Assembly: GCA_041484845.1 (NCBI GenBank)
Contig: JBGPIK010000312.1
Span: forward strand, 1 to 8,215
Direction: 5' to 3'
Source of the DNA: JBGPIK01 sp041484845
GTDB lineage: Bacteria > Desulfobacterota > Binatia > UBA9968
DNA length: 8,215 bases
In this document: positions 1 to 4,848 of the stretch, one piece after another
How positions within the stretch are numbered: position 1 is the first letter of the stretch
Layout of the letters: each line of letters opens with the position of its first letter
Position numbers and translations under genes: made by a program
Notes under the pieces: model-generated
What the model saw: only the letters and a program-made list of their open reading frames with translations
Database searches by the model: none
Told to the model about the DNA's origin: nothing

Positions 1-138
1 ATCCGTACGGCTGAAGCCGTCGCGGGCCTACAAAAACGGCGGCTCTTGGAGACAGACAATGGCGTTAGGGAAGAGATCAACGCGGCGCTTGCAACGGCGC
101 AGCATAAGTCTGCAGAGCTGTCGCGCGAATGCTTTTAG
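1..138 (+). CDS. Partial reading frame, C-terminal end of an unrecognised protein
   Basis: The first frame is open from the window edge to a TAG at 136-138 and gives 45 residues. The peptide is rich in Ala, Glu, Leu, Lys and Arg with no Trp or Pro, as expected for an amphipathic helix (for example EEINAALATAQHKSAEL). That composition favours real coding over chance. No family is recognised and the start lies outside the window. The first 20 bases also form a hairpin that could belong to an intergenic repeat, so the frame may be non-coding. A second short frame (129-236) begins just before the stop and could be the continuation of the same protein after a -1 shift. Confidence 0.35.
   Translation: MRTAEAVAGLQKRRLLETDNGVREEINAALATAQHKSAELSRECF
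7..20. repeat. REP-like hairpin at the window edge
   Basis: Bases 7-20 read ACGGCT-GA-AGCCGT, a perfect 6-bp stem with a 2-base loop. They are followed by CGCGGGCCTACAAAA. A GC-rich imperfect hairpin next to a CCTAC-type flank resembles dispersed intergenic repeats (REP or BIME-like). Only one copy is visible and the left flank is cut by the window, so repeat status is an inference. Confidence 0.3.
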
Positions 139-236
139 GCGGCTCTAACGCCGTAGCGTTTGCGGTACTGGGTCAAAAGTTCGGGCTATCGGGCACGGTC
201 GGAAGAGGAGCGAAAGTTTGGCGTTGGTTACCGTAA
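129..236 (+). CDS. Short hypothetical frame overlapping the end of the first
   Basis: An ATG at 129 opens a 35-residue frame ending with TAA at 234-236. The peptide (MLLGGSNAVAFAVLGQKFGL and onward, ending WRWLP) is Gly- and Ala-rich and hydrophobic in its first half. The start overlaps the stop of the frame at 1-138 in the -1 phase, with TTTT at 133-136 at the crossing point. It could be the frameshifted tail of that upstream protein, a translationally coupled small peptide, or chance. No ribosome binding site stands out and no family is recognised. Confidence 0.2.
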   Translation: MLLGGSNAVAFAVLGQKFGLSGTVGRGAKVWRWLP

Positions 237-251
237 TTAAATGTCTGATCA

Positions 252-401
252 CTATTGCTCTATTGCTTCATAGGTGAGGCGGTTTAGATCGTCATATTGA
301 AAATTCCGCCATGCCGTGCCGCCGCCACGGCGATCTTCAATCGACGTGATGTTGCCGTTGTCGTCATAGGTAAACCTGGTCAAGCTAGTCAACAACGTCC
401 C
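252..401 (-). pseudogene. Orphan YD-repeat (Rhs-type) protein fragment
   Basis: Reading the minus strand from 401 to a TAG at 252-254 gives 49 residues containing two YD units: FTYDDNGNITSIEDRR and FQYDDLNRLTYEA. YDxxGN and YDxLNRLT are hallmarks of RHS/YD-repeat proteins, which are normally large surface or secreted proteins with dozens of such units around a toxin or adhesin domain. Here the frame is bounded by a stop immediately upstream (TAA at 402-404) and has no start codon context, so only one and a half repeats survive. It lies just downstream of the DUF4410 lipoprotein gene on the same strand. I read it as a relic of a deleted or recombined rhs locus; no toxin or cap domain is present in the window. 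Confidence 0.7.
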
Positions 402-413
402 TTAGATGTTTCC

Positions 414-429
414 CGCGTTAACGCGTTAA
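414..429. repeat. Tandem CGCGTTAA palindrome
   Basis: CGCGTTAA occurs twice head to tail at 414-421 and 422-429. The duplication creates two overlapping 12-bp perfect palindromes, CGCGTTAACGCG (414-425) and TTAACGCGTTAA (418-429). It begins 6 bases beyond the restored stop of the DUF4410 gene. No T-run follows on the minus strand, so it does not look like an intrinsic terminator. A protein-binding site or junction scar is possible. Confidence 0.45.
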
Positions 430-434
430 GATTC

Positions 435-934
435 TTATCGAAAGTTCGTCTTAGTGTAGTCCGCTACTTTCTCTGCTGCTTTGTCTATCGCTTCAGACAG
501 CGCACCACCAAAAAAACCGCTCCCAATCCGACCTTCGACGTTAATTGTTGCAAGTTGCTTGTCAGTGGGATCAAGGTATTTTGCTTCAATGGTAAGCGAA
601 CCTTCACCGGCGTTTCCAATACCCCCCCAAAACCACCGGGTGAATTGATTTCCGGGATCATACTGAATGAAACGATAGCTGATCTTTAGCTCTGCCCCCT
701 TTGGAAGCCACCTTCGCCATAGAGATGCTGATTGAGTTTATCCGTAAAGGCGTTCTTGACATCAGCGGGTACTGGTACCGGAGAGTTTCCCTCCGATGCT
801 TGGACGGAACTAACCCTTAACTTTGCGTCGGGTGGATTAATCACCATCGCCCTTCCTACGCCGCAACCCGCTAGCATGAATCCAGCAATCAGAAGTAAAG
901 CTCCGGATCTTAAGGCTTGCCCTAAGGAACGCAT
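435..934 (-). pseudogene. DUF4410-type lipoprotein, split by a one-base frameshift
   Basis: The frame starts at ATG 934-932 with a good GGGAGG ribosome binding site 5 bases upstream. It opens with a lipoprotein signal peptide: MRSL, a hydrophobic stretch to residue 22 and lipobox LAGC with Cys24. It stops early at 686. Adding one G within the G5 run (C5 at 695-699 on the plus strand) extends the protein through AELKISYRFIQYDPGN, RWFWGGIG, KYLDPTDKQLATINVEG and SGFFGGALSEAIDKAAEKVADY to a TAA at 435-437, for 166 residues. The order 'FDPGN...RWF.G...L.V...D..GK.L......I..GFFGG...A....A' is that of DUF4410, a family of small envelope lipoproteins of unknown role. It follows the lipoprotein gene at 956-1672 by 21 bases, so the two are probably co-transcribed. 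The shift is a decay mutation or a sequencing error. Confidence 0.75.
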
Positions 935-945
935 GTATTCCTCCC
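929..945 (-). promoter_or_regulatory. Ribosome binding site fixing the DUF4410 start
   Basis: On the minus strand GGGAGG precedes ATG (934-932) by 5 bases. This is the best Shine-Dalgarno match in the left half of the window. It supports this start, which also places the lipobox cysteine at residue 24. Confidence 0.6.
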
Positions 946-955
946 GTCTGAGTCG

Positions 956-1672
956 TTAGTTTTTGGAAAATACACCTAAATTTGGGATGAGCAGTTTAAA
1001 GATAATTTGCTTGCCGCTTTGTACTTCGTACGCAACTACTTCAACAATGATTTTCTCCTTGCCCGCGACCGCCTCGGGGAGCTTGAAGTAGAGAAAACCC
1101 GCGGCAGTCTGTCCGGGCTTCACAATCGCTCTAGCGAAACCCAAGGTTTCAAAGTGCTGCTCAATCCTTCGGTTAACTTCCCCAGTGTGAACTCCAGATA
1201 AAGACACCGTAACCGGCCAAAATATGACGGCAAGAGGACCCGTGGCGAGCGTCCACCCGGCAGCTTTGCTAGCATACTCTCTCGTGGCAGCTTGGTTCGC
1301 TGCATCCACGTCGGCGAGAAGTGGTAGGACCTGATCTTCCAGCCGTGCCCTCGCTTCTTTGCTGTCGATCTTATACGTTTCATCGCTTTGATTTTCCGCC
1401 CTTAAGAGAATCGGCAAAACTCCGTGTGCAACGAGATCAGCATCAAACATACCGCGCGACTTTTCGGAAGAAGCAAACTCCTCCGCTGATAGCTTCAGTC
1501 CTTCCTGCGTTTCGCTTACCGTTGGCTGTCGATCATTCATTATGTCTTGGTACCGTGTCGCCGGATCAAAAGTGGCACAGCCGGTGAAAATGAAGCAGAT
1601 CGCCAAGACATTGGATTTTCTGCAGGACTTTATGCGACTGGACAGCCAGGCCGGATGGACTGAGTTAAACAT
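956..1672 (-). CDS. Predicted lipoprotein of unknown function
   Basis: With the ATG at 1672 the protein has 238 residues. A 31-residue signal peptide has a basic n-region (RIKSCRKS), a hydrophobic core (VLAICFIF) and lipobox FTGC with Cys32, so it should be a membrane-anchored lipoprotein. Residues about 80-100 (HGVLPILLRAENQSDETYKI) look like a beta-rich unit seen in many proteobacterial lipoproteins that end in a 'KPGxxxxGFxxF' segment, here KPGQTAAGFLYFKLP at 185-199. Between them lies a hydrophobic stretch (about 138-160, GWTLATGPLAVIFWPVTVSL) that could be a second membrane segment or a glycine-rich hairpin. A TTG at 1714 would extend the protein by 14 residues and has AGGGA upstream; the ATG is preferred because it gives a normal signal length, although it lacks a clear ribosome binding site. 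No function can be assigned. The DUF4410 partner lies 21 bases downstream. Confidence 0.65.
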   Translation of the reverse strand: MFNSVHPAWLSSRIKSCRKSNVLAICFIFTGCATFDPATRYQDIMNDRQPTVSETQEGLKLSAEEFASSEKSRGMFDADLVAHGVLPILLRAENQSDETYKIDSKEARARLEDQVLPLLADVDAANQAATREYASKAAGWTLATGPLAVIFWPVTVSLSGVHTGEVNRRIEQHFETLGFARAIVKPGQTAAGFLYFKLPEAVAGKEKIIVEVVAYEVQSGKQIIFKLLIPNLGVFSKN

Positions 1673-1691
1673 TTGAGGGGCTAACTCAAAT
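1671..1691 (-). promoter_or_regulatory. Hairpin covering the lipoprotein start codon
   Basis: ATTTGAG (1671-1677) and CTCAAAT (1685-1691) form a perfect 7-bp stem around a 7-base loop. On the minus-strand transcript the stem lies directly before and into the ATG at 1672-1670. If that ATG is the start, the hairpin could mask it. If translation begins at TTG 1714, the hairpin lies inside the coding region. A role in control is inference only. Confidence 0.3.
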
Positions 1692-1714
1692 TTGCTGCCC
1701 CCTTGCCCCAGCAA

Positions 1715-1915
1715 GCGTCCCTGGGGCGCTCACCCTAACAAAGAGGAGTTCTTTTTCCGCTACAAACTCGCCGGGTGTCATCAGCGACGCACTTTTCCGA
1801 GTATATTGAAGAGTGAGAGTATCCGATAACAGCGTCTTATGTCAACTTCGAGCCGGCTTCAAGATAAGTCTTCTGATATCGCCATTCGTAGACCGACTCG
1901 AATTCCGTAAAGTAG
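1715..1915. other. Gene-poor stretch with the lipoprotein promoter region
   Basis: No supported gene lies here. The minus strand holds a 35-residue open frame from 1944 to a TAA at 1837-1839 (containing DYFTEFESVYEWRYQKTYL), which looks protein-like but matches no family I recognise. It may be the tail of a lost gene. The same stretch contains the promoter candidate for the lipoprotein pair. Confidence 0.4.
1818..1845 (-). promoter_or_regulatory. Candidate sigma-70 promoter for the lipoprotein pair
   Basis: On the minus strand a perfect -35 box TTGACA (1845-1840) is followed after 16 bases by GATACT (1823-1818), which matches four of six bases of TATAAT. A second -10-like TATACT lies at 1805-1800 without a good -35 box. 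Transcription from the first would leave a leader of roughly 140 bases before the ATG at 1672. Confidence 0.4.
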
Positions 1916-1999
1916 TCAGAGATGGACGGGGGATTGGCCTCGGTTCATGACGTGGTAGAACGCCCCGGGGTATTCGTGGAGTTCCGCGTGGAGTTCCGC
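1916..1999 (-). pseudogene. Remnant of a second RAYT transposase, N-terminal end only
   Basis: In one minus-strand frame, 1978-1934 encodes HEYPGAFYHVMNRGQ, the conserved N-terminal signature of IS200-like REP-associated transposases (xEYPGAxYHVMNRGx). The intact neighbour has the matching segment IEYPGAVYHVVCRGN. The preceding residues read ELHAELH because of a 12-base tandem duplication, and the frame ends at TGA 1916-1918 soon after the signature. The HUH motif and everything else are gone. It differs in sequence from the intact RAYT, so it comes from a different element rather than a recent duplicate. Confidence 0.65.
1975..1998. repeat. 12-bp tandem duplication
   Basis: CGTGGAGTTCCG occurs at 1975-1986 and again, identical, at 1987-1998. 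It abuts the left inverted repeat of the RAYT element (from 2000) and lies within the decayed RAYT start. It may be a target-site or repair scar from insertion of the neighbouring element, or a simple slippage event. Confidence 0.7.
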
Positions 2000-2020
2000 G
2001 TCAGGCTTGCATAGATGAAT
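2000..2020. repeat. Left inverted repeat of the RAYT element
   Basis: This 21-bp sequence is repeated in inverse orientation at 3000-3020 with one mismatch (C at 2010, T in the partner). It includes the stop and last codons of the RAYT gene (HSSMQA-stop). Confidence 0.8.
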
Positions 2021-2960
2021 GGGCGAGAACTCCCAACACCCGCTCCAGTTGACGACGAAAGCCGCGGTCGTCTGTTAGCCGCCTCTGCGCGCGCCTGAGC
2101 GCATGACTCGGCGTCGATAACTCCTTCACCCCAAGAAATCCACTGAGCTCTGCTAAACTCACTGCGCCGTGCCTCCGCGCAACATAACAAAGCAGCTCCC
2201 GCGCCCTTTGCACTTCTTCGCTTCGGCCGGAATGCTTTACGTCGTTTTCTGAAACCCCAGTTACCTTACAGACGGCTGCGGAAATGCGCTTGAACGGATA
2301 CGATCTTTCTATTACCGCTAGCCTCGACGCTTTCTTTCTCGCCGCTTCCTCAAATTCCTCGTCCCCAATGAATGCTTGGCTTCGCACCGGCAGCTCTCCC
2401 AACTTCTCTTTTCCCGCCAACCCGCCCTCCACAAATTCCCGATACTGCTCTATTTGTCTCCTTTTCCCTCCGGCAAAATAGTCCAATATTTTCTGGTGCT
2501 TGAGCCCCGCTATCCCTTTCCCCTTGAGATACGAAGCGTAGCTGCTCCAGCGATACTTATCCGGCCGCTCCACCAGCCTGGCCGCTACGGCATTGACATG
2601 AACATAACGGCTTACCTCCAGGAGATAATTATCCTGATCCACCAGAAAAGCCTTGTAGCGTTGCTCAAACACATGGCCGGTTCGCCCGTGGCGCTTGTTA
2701 AAATAGATTGTATAGCTCGTCTGAAACGCTTGCATCATTTTGGAGAGATTGCCTTGCGGGGTCTCCAGGACCAGATGGACGTGGTTGGTCAACAAGCAGT
2801 AACACAAAAGTTCAACGTCCTTCTCCTCACAGTAAAGAGAAAGCTTCTCCAGATACCGTTTTCGATCGTGATCGTCGCGGAATACCGCTTGGCGGTTATT
2901 CCCTCGACAAACCACATGATAAACGGCTCCAGGGTATTCGATCCGAACCGGTCGCGCCAT
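2001..2960 (-). CDS. REP-associated tyrosine transposase (RAYT, IS200-like Y1 family)
   Basis: The 319-residue protein has the full RAYT layout. The N-terminal signature IEYPGAVYHVVCRGN lies at residues 7-21 and the metal-binding HUH motif is His60-Val-His62 in LTNHVHLVLE. The conserved SYTIYFNKRHGRTGHVFEQRY block lies at about 82-102. The likely catalytic tyrosine is Tyr119 in SRYVHVN, corresponding to the RYIELNP position of E. coli TnpA-REP. A C-terminal helical region (about 250-297, RARELLCYVARRHGAVSLAE) resembles the DnaA-type DNA-binding helices appended to long RAYTs. Such enzymes cut and join single-stranded DNA at repeat sequences and need no DDE chemistry. The ATG at 2960 is kept because it begins the usual MARPxRIEYPGA start, though no strong ribosome binding site is seen. 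The frame is intact, so the enzyme could be active. Confidence 0.92.
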   Translation of the reverse strand: MARPVRIEYPGAVYHVVCRGNNRQAVFRDDHDRKRYLEKLSLYCEEKDVELLCYCLLTNHVHLVLETPQGNLSKMMQAFQTSYTIYFNKRHGRTGHVFEQRYKAFLVDQDNYLLEVSRYVHVNAVAARLVERPDKYRWSSYASYLKGKGIAGLKHQKILDYFAGGKRRQIEQYREFVEGGLAGKEKLGELPVRSQAFIGDEEFEEAARKKASRLAVIERSYPFKRISAAVCKVTGVSENDVKHSGRSEEVQRARELLCYVARRHGAVSLAELSGFLGVKELSTPSHALRRAQRRLTDDRGFRRQLERVLGVLAHSSMQA

Positions 2961-2999
2961 GGCGCGAAGCTACCACGACTCCGTCCTTGCCGCAAGCAG

Positions 3000-3020
3000 A
3001 TTCATCTATACAAGCCTGAC
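3000..3020. repeat. Right inverted repeat of the RAYT element
   Basis: This is the inverse of 2000-2020 with one mismatch. It lies about 40 bases upstream of the RAYT start, and the truncated IS630 frame runs into it and stops there (TGA at 3004-3002). Confidence 0.8.
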
Positions 3021-3861
3021 CCTAAAGATCTCTTGGCCACATGAGAACTGGCCCCGTCCACGACCATTACGATGAACTCCCCGGGATGGGCGAGCGCGAC
3101 TTGCGCCAAGTACTCTCCCATACGTTCGGTATTCATCATCGGACAGATCATCCAGTCCATCTCCCCCTCAACCGGGCTCACCGCGCCGTAGACATAGACA
3201 AACTGACGCTCGTAACCGTTGTTCACCACCGGCCGATACGGCGCTGGAGCCCAACAACGCCGGATTCGGACCATGCGTCCAAACCGCGCTTCGTCTTGAA
3301 ACATCAGCCGCACATGCCGGCCTTGGACTTGCTCGGGCTTCAAGATAGCCGCCAGTGCCTCGGGGAGTTTTTTTTCCACTCGGCCTGCGCTTGCGGGTCA
3401 CTTTTGGGATGACGCGTGTCGGGGGCCACCTTGCGCCATCCATGCCGGGCCAGCAATCGATACAGCACCGAAGCCTTCACCGTCTTGCCCAGTTTTTCCG
3501 CCAACGCCGCCCGCAAAGGAGACACCACAAGTATCCCCCCACCCTTGGCTTGCTCTAGCCATGGGGCCAGAAACTCTGCTTCCTCCGCCACGGTCATCAA
3601 CGCATTGCGCCGGCCACCCCAGTTCCGAGGTTTCACTCCCCCGGCGGATCTCTTTCCCCACTGTCGAAAGCTCGCCTGCAATCGCGGCACCGTCGCCCGC
3701 CCCACTCCGATCAATGCCGCCGTTTCCTCCAGCGTCGTATTCATCACCGCCGGTAACAACACCGCTTGAGCCGCCCTCAATTCCTCCAGGCTCGTGGCTT
3801 GCCCTACCGCCTTCCGCGCCCGTGTCACTGCTCTCCTGTCGATCCGCCGTGGTCTTCCCAT
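3002..3861 (-). pseudogene. IS630-type DDE transposase, two frames, C-terminally truncated
   Basis: The first frame starts at ATG 3861 (MGRPRRIDRRAV). It carries an N-terminal helix-turn-helix region (about residues 39-62, TLEETAALIGVGRATVPRLQ) and continues to AQAEWKK. There an A8 run (T8 at 3368-3375) separates it from the second frame, LPEALAAILKPEQVQGRHVRLMFQDEARFG and onward. The first catalytic Asp is in FQDEAR (codon 3295-3293) and the second in VVDGASSH (codon 3058-3056). The family's final block (PPYSPELNPxE with the catalytic Glu) is missing: after SSHVAK the frame enters the RAYT right repeat and ends in RSLGSGLYR. IS630 transposases have about 340 residues, so roughly the last 90-100 are lost and the enzyme must be dead. 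A GGAGG lies one base before the ATG, unusually close. Confidence 0.85.
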
Positions 3862-3905
3862 GCCTCCACTCTGCCATACTTCGGCTCATCTTGAAAGCGA
3901 ATTAG
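3021..3905 (-). mobile_element. IS630-family element, right part lost
   Basis: The transposase-start side looks complete. About 44 bases separate the ATG from the point (near 3905) where IS1-type coding sequence resumes, and a TA dinucleotide, the usual IS630 target, lies at 3903-3904. The other end is replaced by the RAYT element at about 3021-3031. Terminal repeats cannot be checked because only one end is present, so the exact boundary is approximate. Confidence 0.6.
3368..3375 (-). promoter_or_regulatory. A8 run, possible -1 frameshift site of the IS630 transposase
   Basis: On the minus strand TGG is followed by eight A and then CTCCCC. In the first frame the codons are AAA-AAA-AAC, containing the slippery heptamer A-AAA-AAC. 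A -1 slip there gives W-K-K-N/K-L-P-E-A and joins both halves of the transposase exactly. Several IS630-family elements use A-rich -1 frameshifting, so the split may be normal expression rather than damage. Confidence 0.5.
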
Positions 3906-4619
3906 AATAAGTATCAGGATAACGTCCTTCGCAATCTCACATGCAAACGGATTCAATGTGATGAGCTCTGGAATTTTTGCTATGCCAAGGAAAAGAATGT
4001 TCCCGACGAAATGGAGGGACGTTTTGGAGTCGGCGACGTATGGACCTGGGTAGCGATTGATGCTGATACAAAGCTGATCGCTTCATGGTTAGTTGGCAAG
4101 CGCGACGGCGGTTATGCTTTCGAATTCATCAACGATCTAGCGAGTCGACTCTCTCATAGAATCCAGGTAACGACCGACGGTCATCGCGCTTACCTTATAG
4201 CGGTTGAAAACACTTTTGGAGCCGACGTTGATTATGCGATGCTCGTTAAGCCCTTCACTGACACTCACGCTGGCGAAGGGAACGAGCGGAAATATAGCCC
4301 TGGCGAATGTTGCCACATTAGAAAAGAAGCGATGATAGGTGACCCGGATATGAAGAACGTTTCAACGAGCTACGTTGAACGCCAAAACCTTCCCGTCCGC
4401 ATGAGCAACAGGCGATTCACGCGGCTAACCAACGGCTTCAGCAAAAAGATTGAGACCATGAAGCACTCTGTTGCCCTTCACTTCATGCACTACAATTTTT
4501 GCCGAATCCACAAGACCTTGAGAGTTACGCCTGCAATGGATGTCGGCTTGGCAACTCACATTTGGGAGATCGAAAAAATCATCGCGCTACTGGATGCGCC
4601 GAAAGAAAAGGCGGCCTAA
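3906..4619 (+). pseudogene. IS1-family-type transposase, N-terminally truncated
   Basis: Family-like sequence begins right after a TAG at 3903-3905 with NKYQDNVLRNLTCKRIQCDE and runs to TAA at 4617-4619. All three catalytic residues are present: Asp in QCDELWNF (codon 3960-3962), Asp in TTDGHRAY (codon 4176-4178) and Glu in STSYVERQN (codon 4377-4379). The flanking blocks GDVWTWVAIDADTKLI, RRFTRLTNGFSKKIE and YNFCRIHKTLRVTPAM are typical of the longer IS1-family transposases found in many bacteria and archaea. The N-terminal 50-60 residues, including the DNA-binding helix-turn-helix, are missing. An ATG at 4011 would begin after the first catalytic Asp and cannot yield a working enzyme. The break coincides with the end of the IS630 element, which probably interrupted it. 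Confidence 0.85.
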
Positions 4620-4639
4620 ATTCAAAACGACCCACTACC
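3906..4639 (+). mobile_element. IS1-family element, left part lost
   Basis: The element continues past the transposase stop to a likely right end TTCAAAACGACCCACTACC at 4621-4639. The reverse complement begins GGTAGTGGGTCG, in line with the GGT start common at IS1-family termini. The left terminal repeat is absent, so this end is inferred from one side only. Confidence 0.45.
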
Positions 4640-4651
4640 GAAAGTGGAAAA

Positions 4652-4693
4652 AATCCGATTGAGAGCATGTTTGCCACAGTGAGGGAGTGTGAA
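4652..4693 (+). pseudogene. IS256/Mutator-type transposase scrap
   Basis: Codons 4652-4684 encode NPIESMFATVR. This matches the highly conserved NPIES-FATVR segment near the C-terminus of IS256-family transposases, normally followed by RT-KGAGSR. Here the homology stops after Arg and the frame ends at TAG 4691-4693. The match starts about 12 bases beyond the presumed IS1-type right end, as if that element had landed in an older IS256-type gene. Confidence 0.5.
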
Positions 4694-4802
4694 GCTTAGA
4701 TCGCCTAAAGGCCTTCTAACCTCTGTGAGCGGCCCGATATTTCTTTTCAAAATCAGTCCAATATTAGACTGCAACCCTTTTCAAGCCTCCCTAAGTTTTG
4801 TA

Positions 4803-4811
4803 TGCAATAAT
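4803..4811 (+). promoter_or_regulatory. Possible extended -10 element for the transporter operon
   Basis: TGC-AATAAT at 4803-4811 fits an extended -10 box with five of six core matches. No -35 box is found at normal spacing. It would start transcription about 30 bases before the ATG at 4849. Confidence 0.22.
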
Positions 4812-4848
4812 AGATTCCCGGTCGCCGCGCTACCGGTCAACGAGCCTC

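Larger units (their letters stand above)
2000..3020 (-). mobile_element. RAYT element bounded by inverted repeats
   Basis: A single transposase gene is enclosed by GTCAGGCTTG-C/T-ATAGATGAAT at 2000-2020 and its reverse complement at 3000-3020, matching in 20 of 21 bases. The outside flanks differ: a decayed RAYT start on the left and a truncated IS630 transposase on the right. The simplest reading is a mobile unit of about 1.02 kb whose ends are these repeats. The repeats are non-hairpin ends, unlike classical REP/BIME stems, so whether the RAYT acts on them is inference. Confidence 0.55.
4640..4848. other. Intergenic stretch before the transporter operon
   Basis: Apart from the small IS256-type scrap at 4652-4684 and a weak promoter candidate at 4803-4811, nothing is recognised. 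Base composition is more AT-rich than in the operon that follows. Confidence 0.5.

Noticed and set aside
297..689. 130-residue open frame on the plus strand
   Set aside because: It lies opposite the DUF4410 second half and the Rhs fragment, both supported by family motifs on the minus strand. Its peptide shows no family features.
693..704. Programmed -1 frameshift in the DUF4410 gene
   Set aside because: Re-pairing at AGG-GGG would need a mismatch at the AGG codon, and no known family member relies on recoding. A base loss is simpler.
1963..1970. CCCCGGGG palindrome
   Set aside because: It is a short GC palindrome explained by the Pro-Gly codons of the RAYT remnant.
1975..1998. Tandem 12-mers as a CRISPR array
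   Set aside because: There are only two copies, with no spacer between them and no cas genes nearby.
2376..3044. 222-residue open frame on the plus strand
   Set aside because: It is the antisense of the RAYT gene, which has a complete motif set on the minus strand.
3368..3375. T8 on the plus strand as an intrinsic terminator
   Set aside because: No GC-rich hairpin precedes it and it lies inside the IS630 coding sequence on the other strand.
3041..3905. Several plus-strand frames of 67-123 residues
   Set aside because: They are antisense to the IS630 transposase, with Pro/Ser/His-rich compositions typical of shadow frames.
4632..4647. CCACT-AGTGG hairpin as a terminator after the IS1-type gene
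   Set aside because: The stem is only 5 bp and is followed by A rather than T on the plus strand. It fits an element end or chance better.
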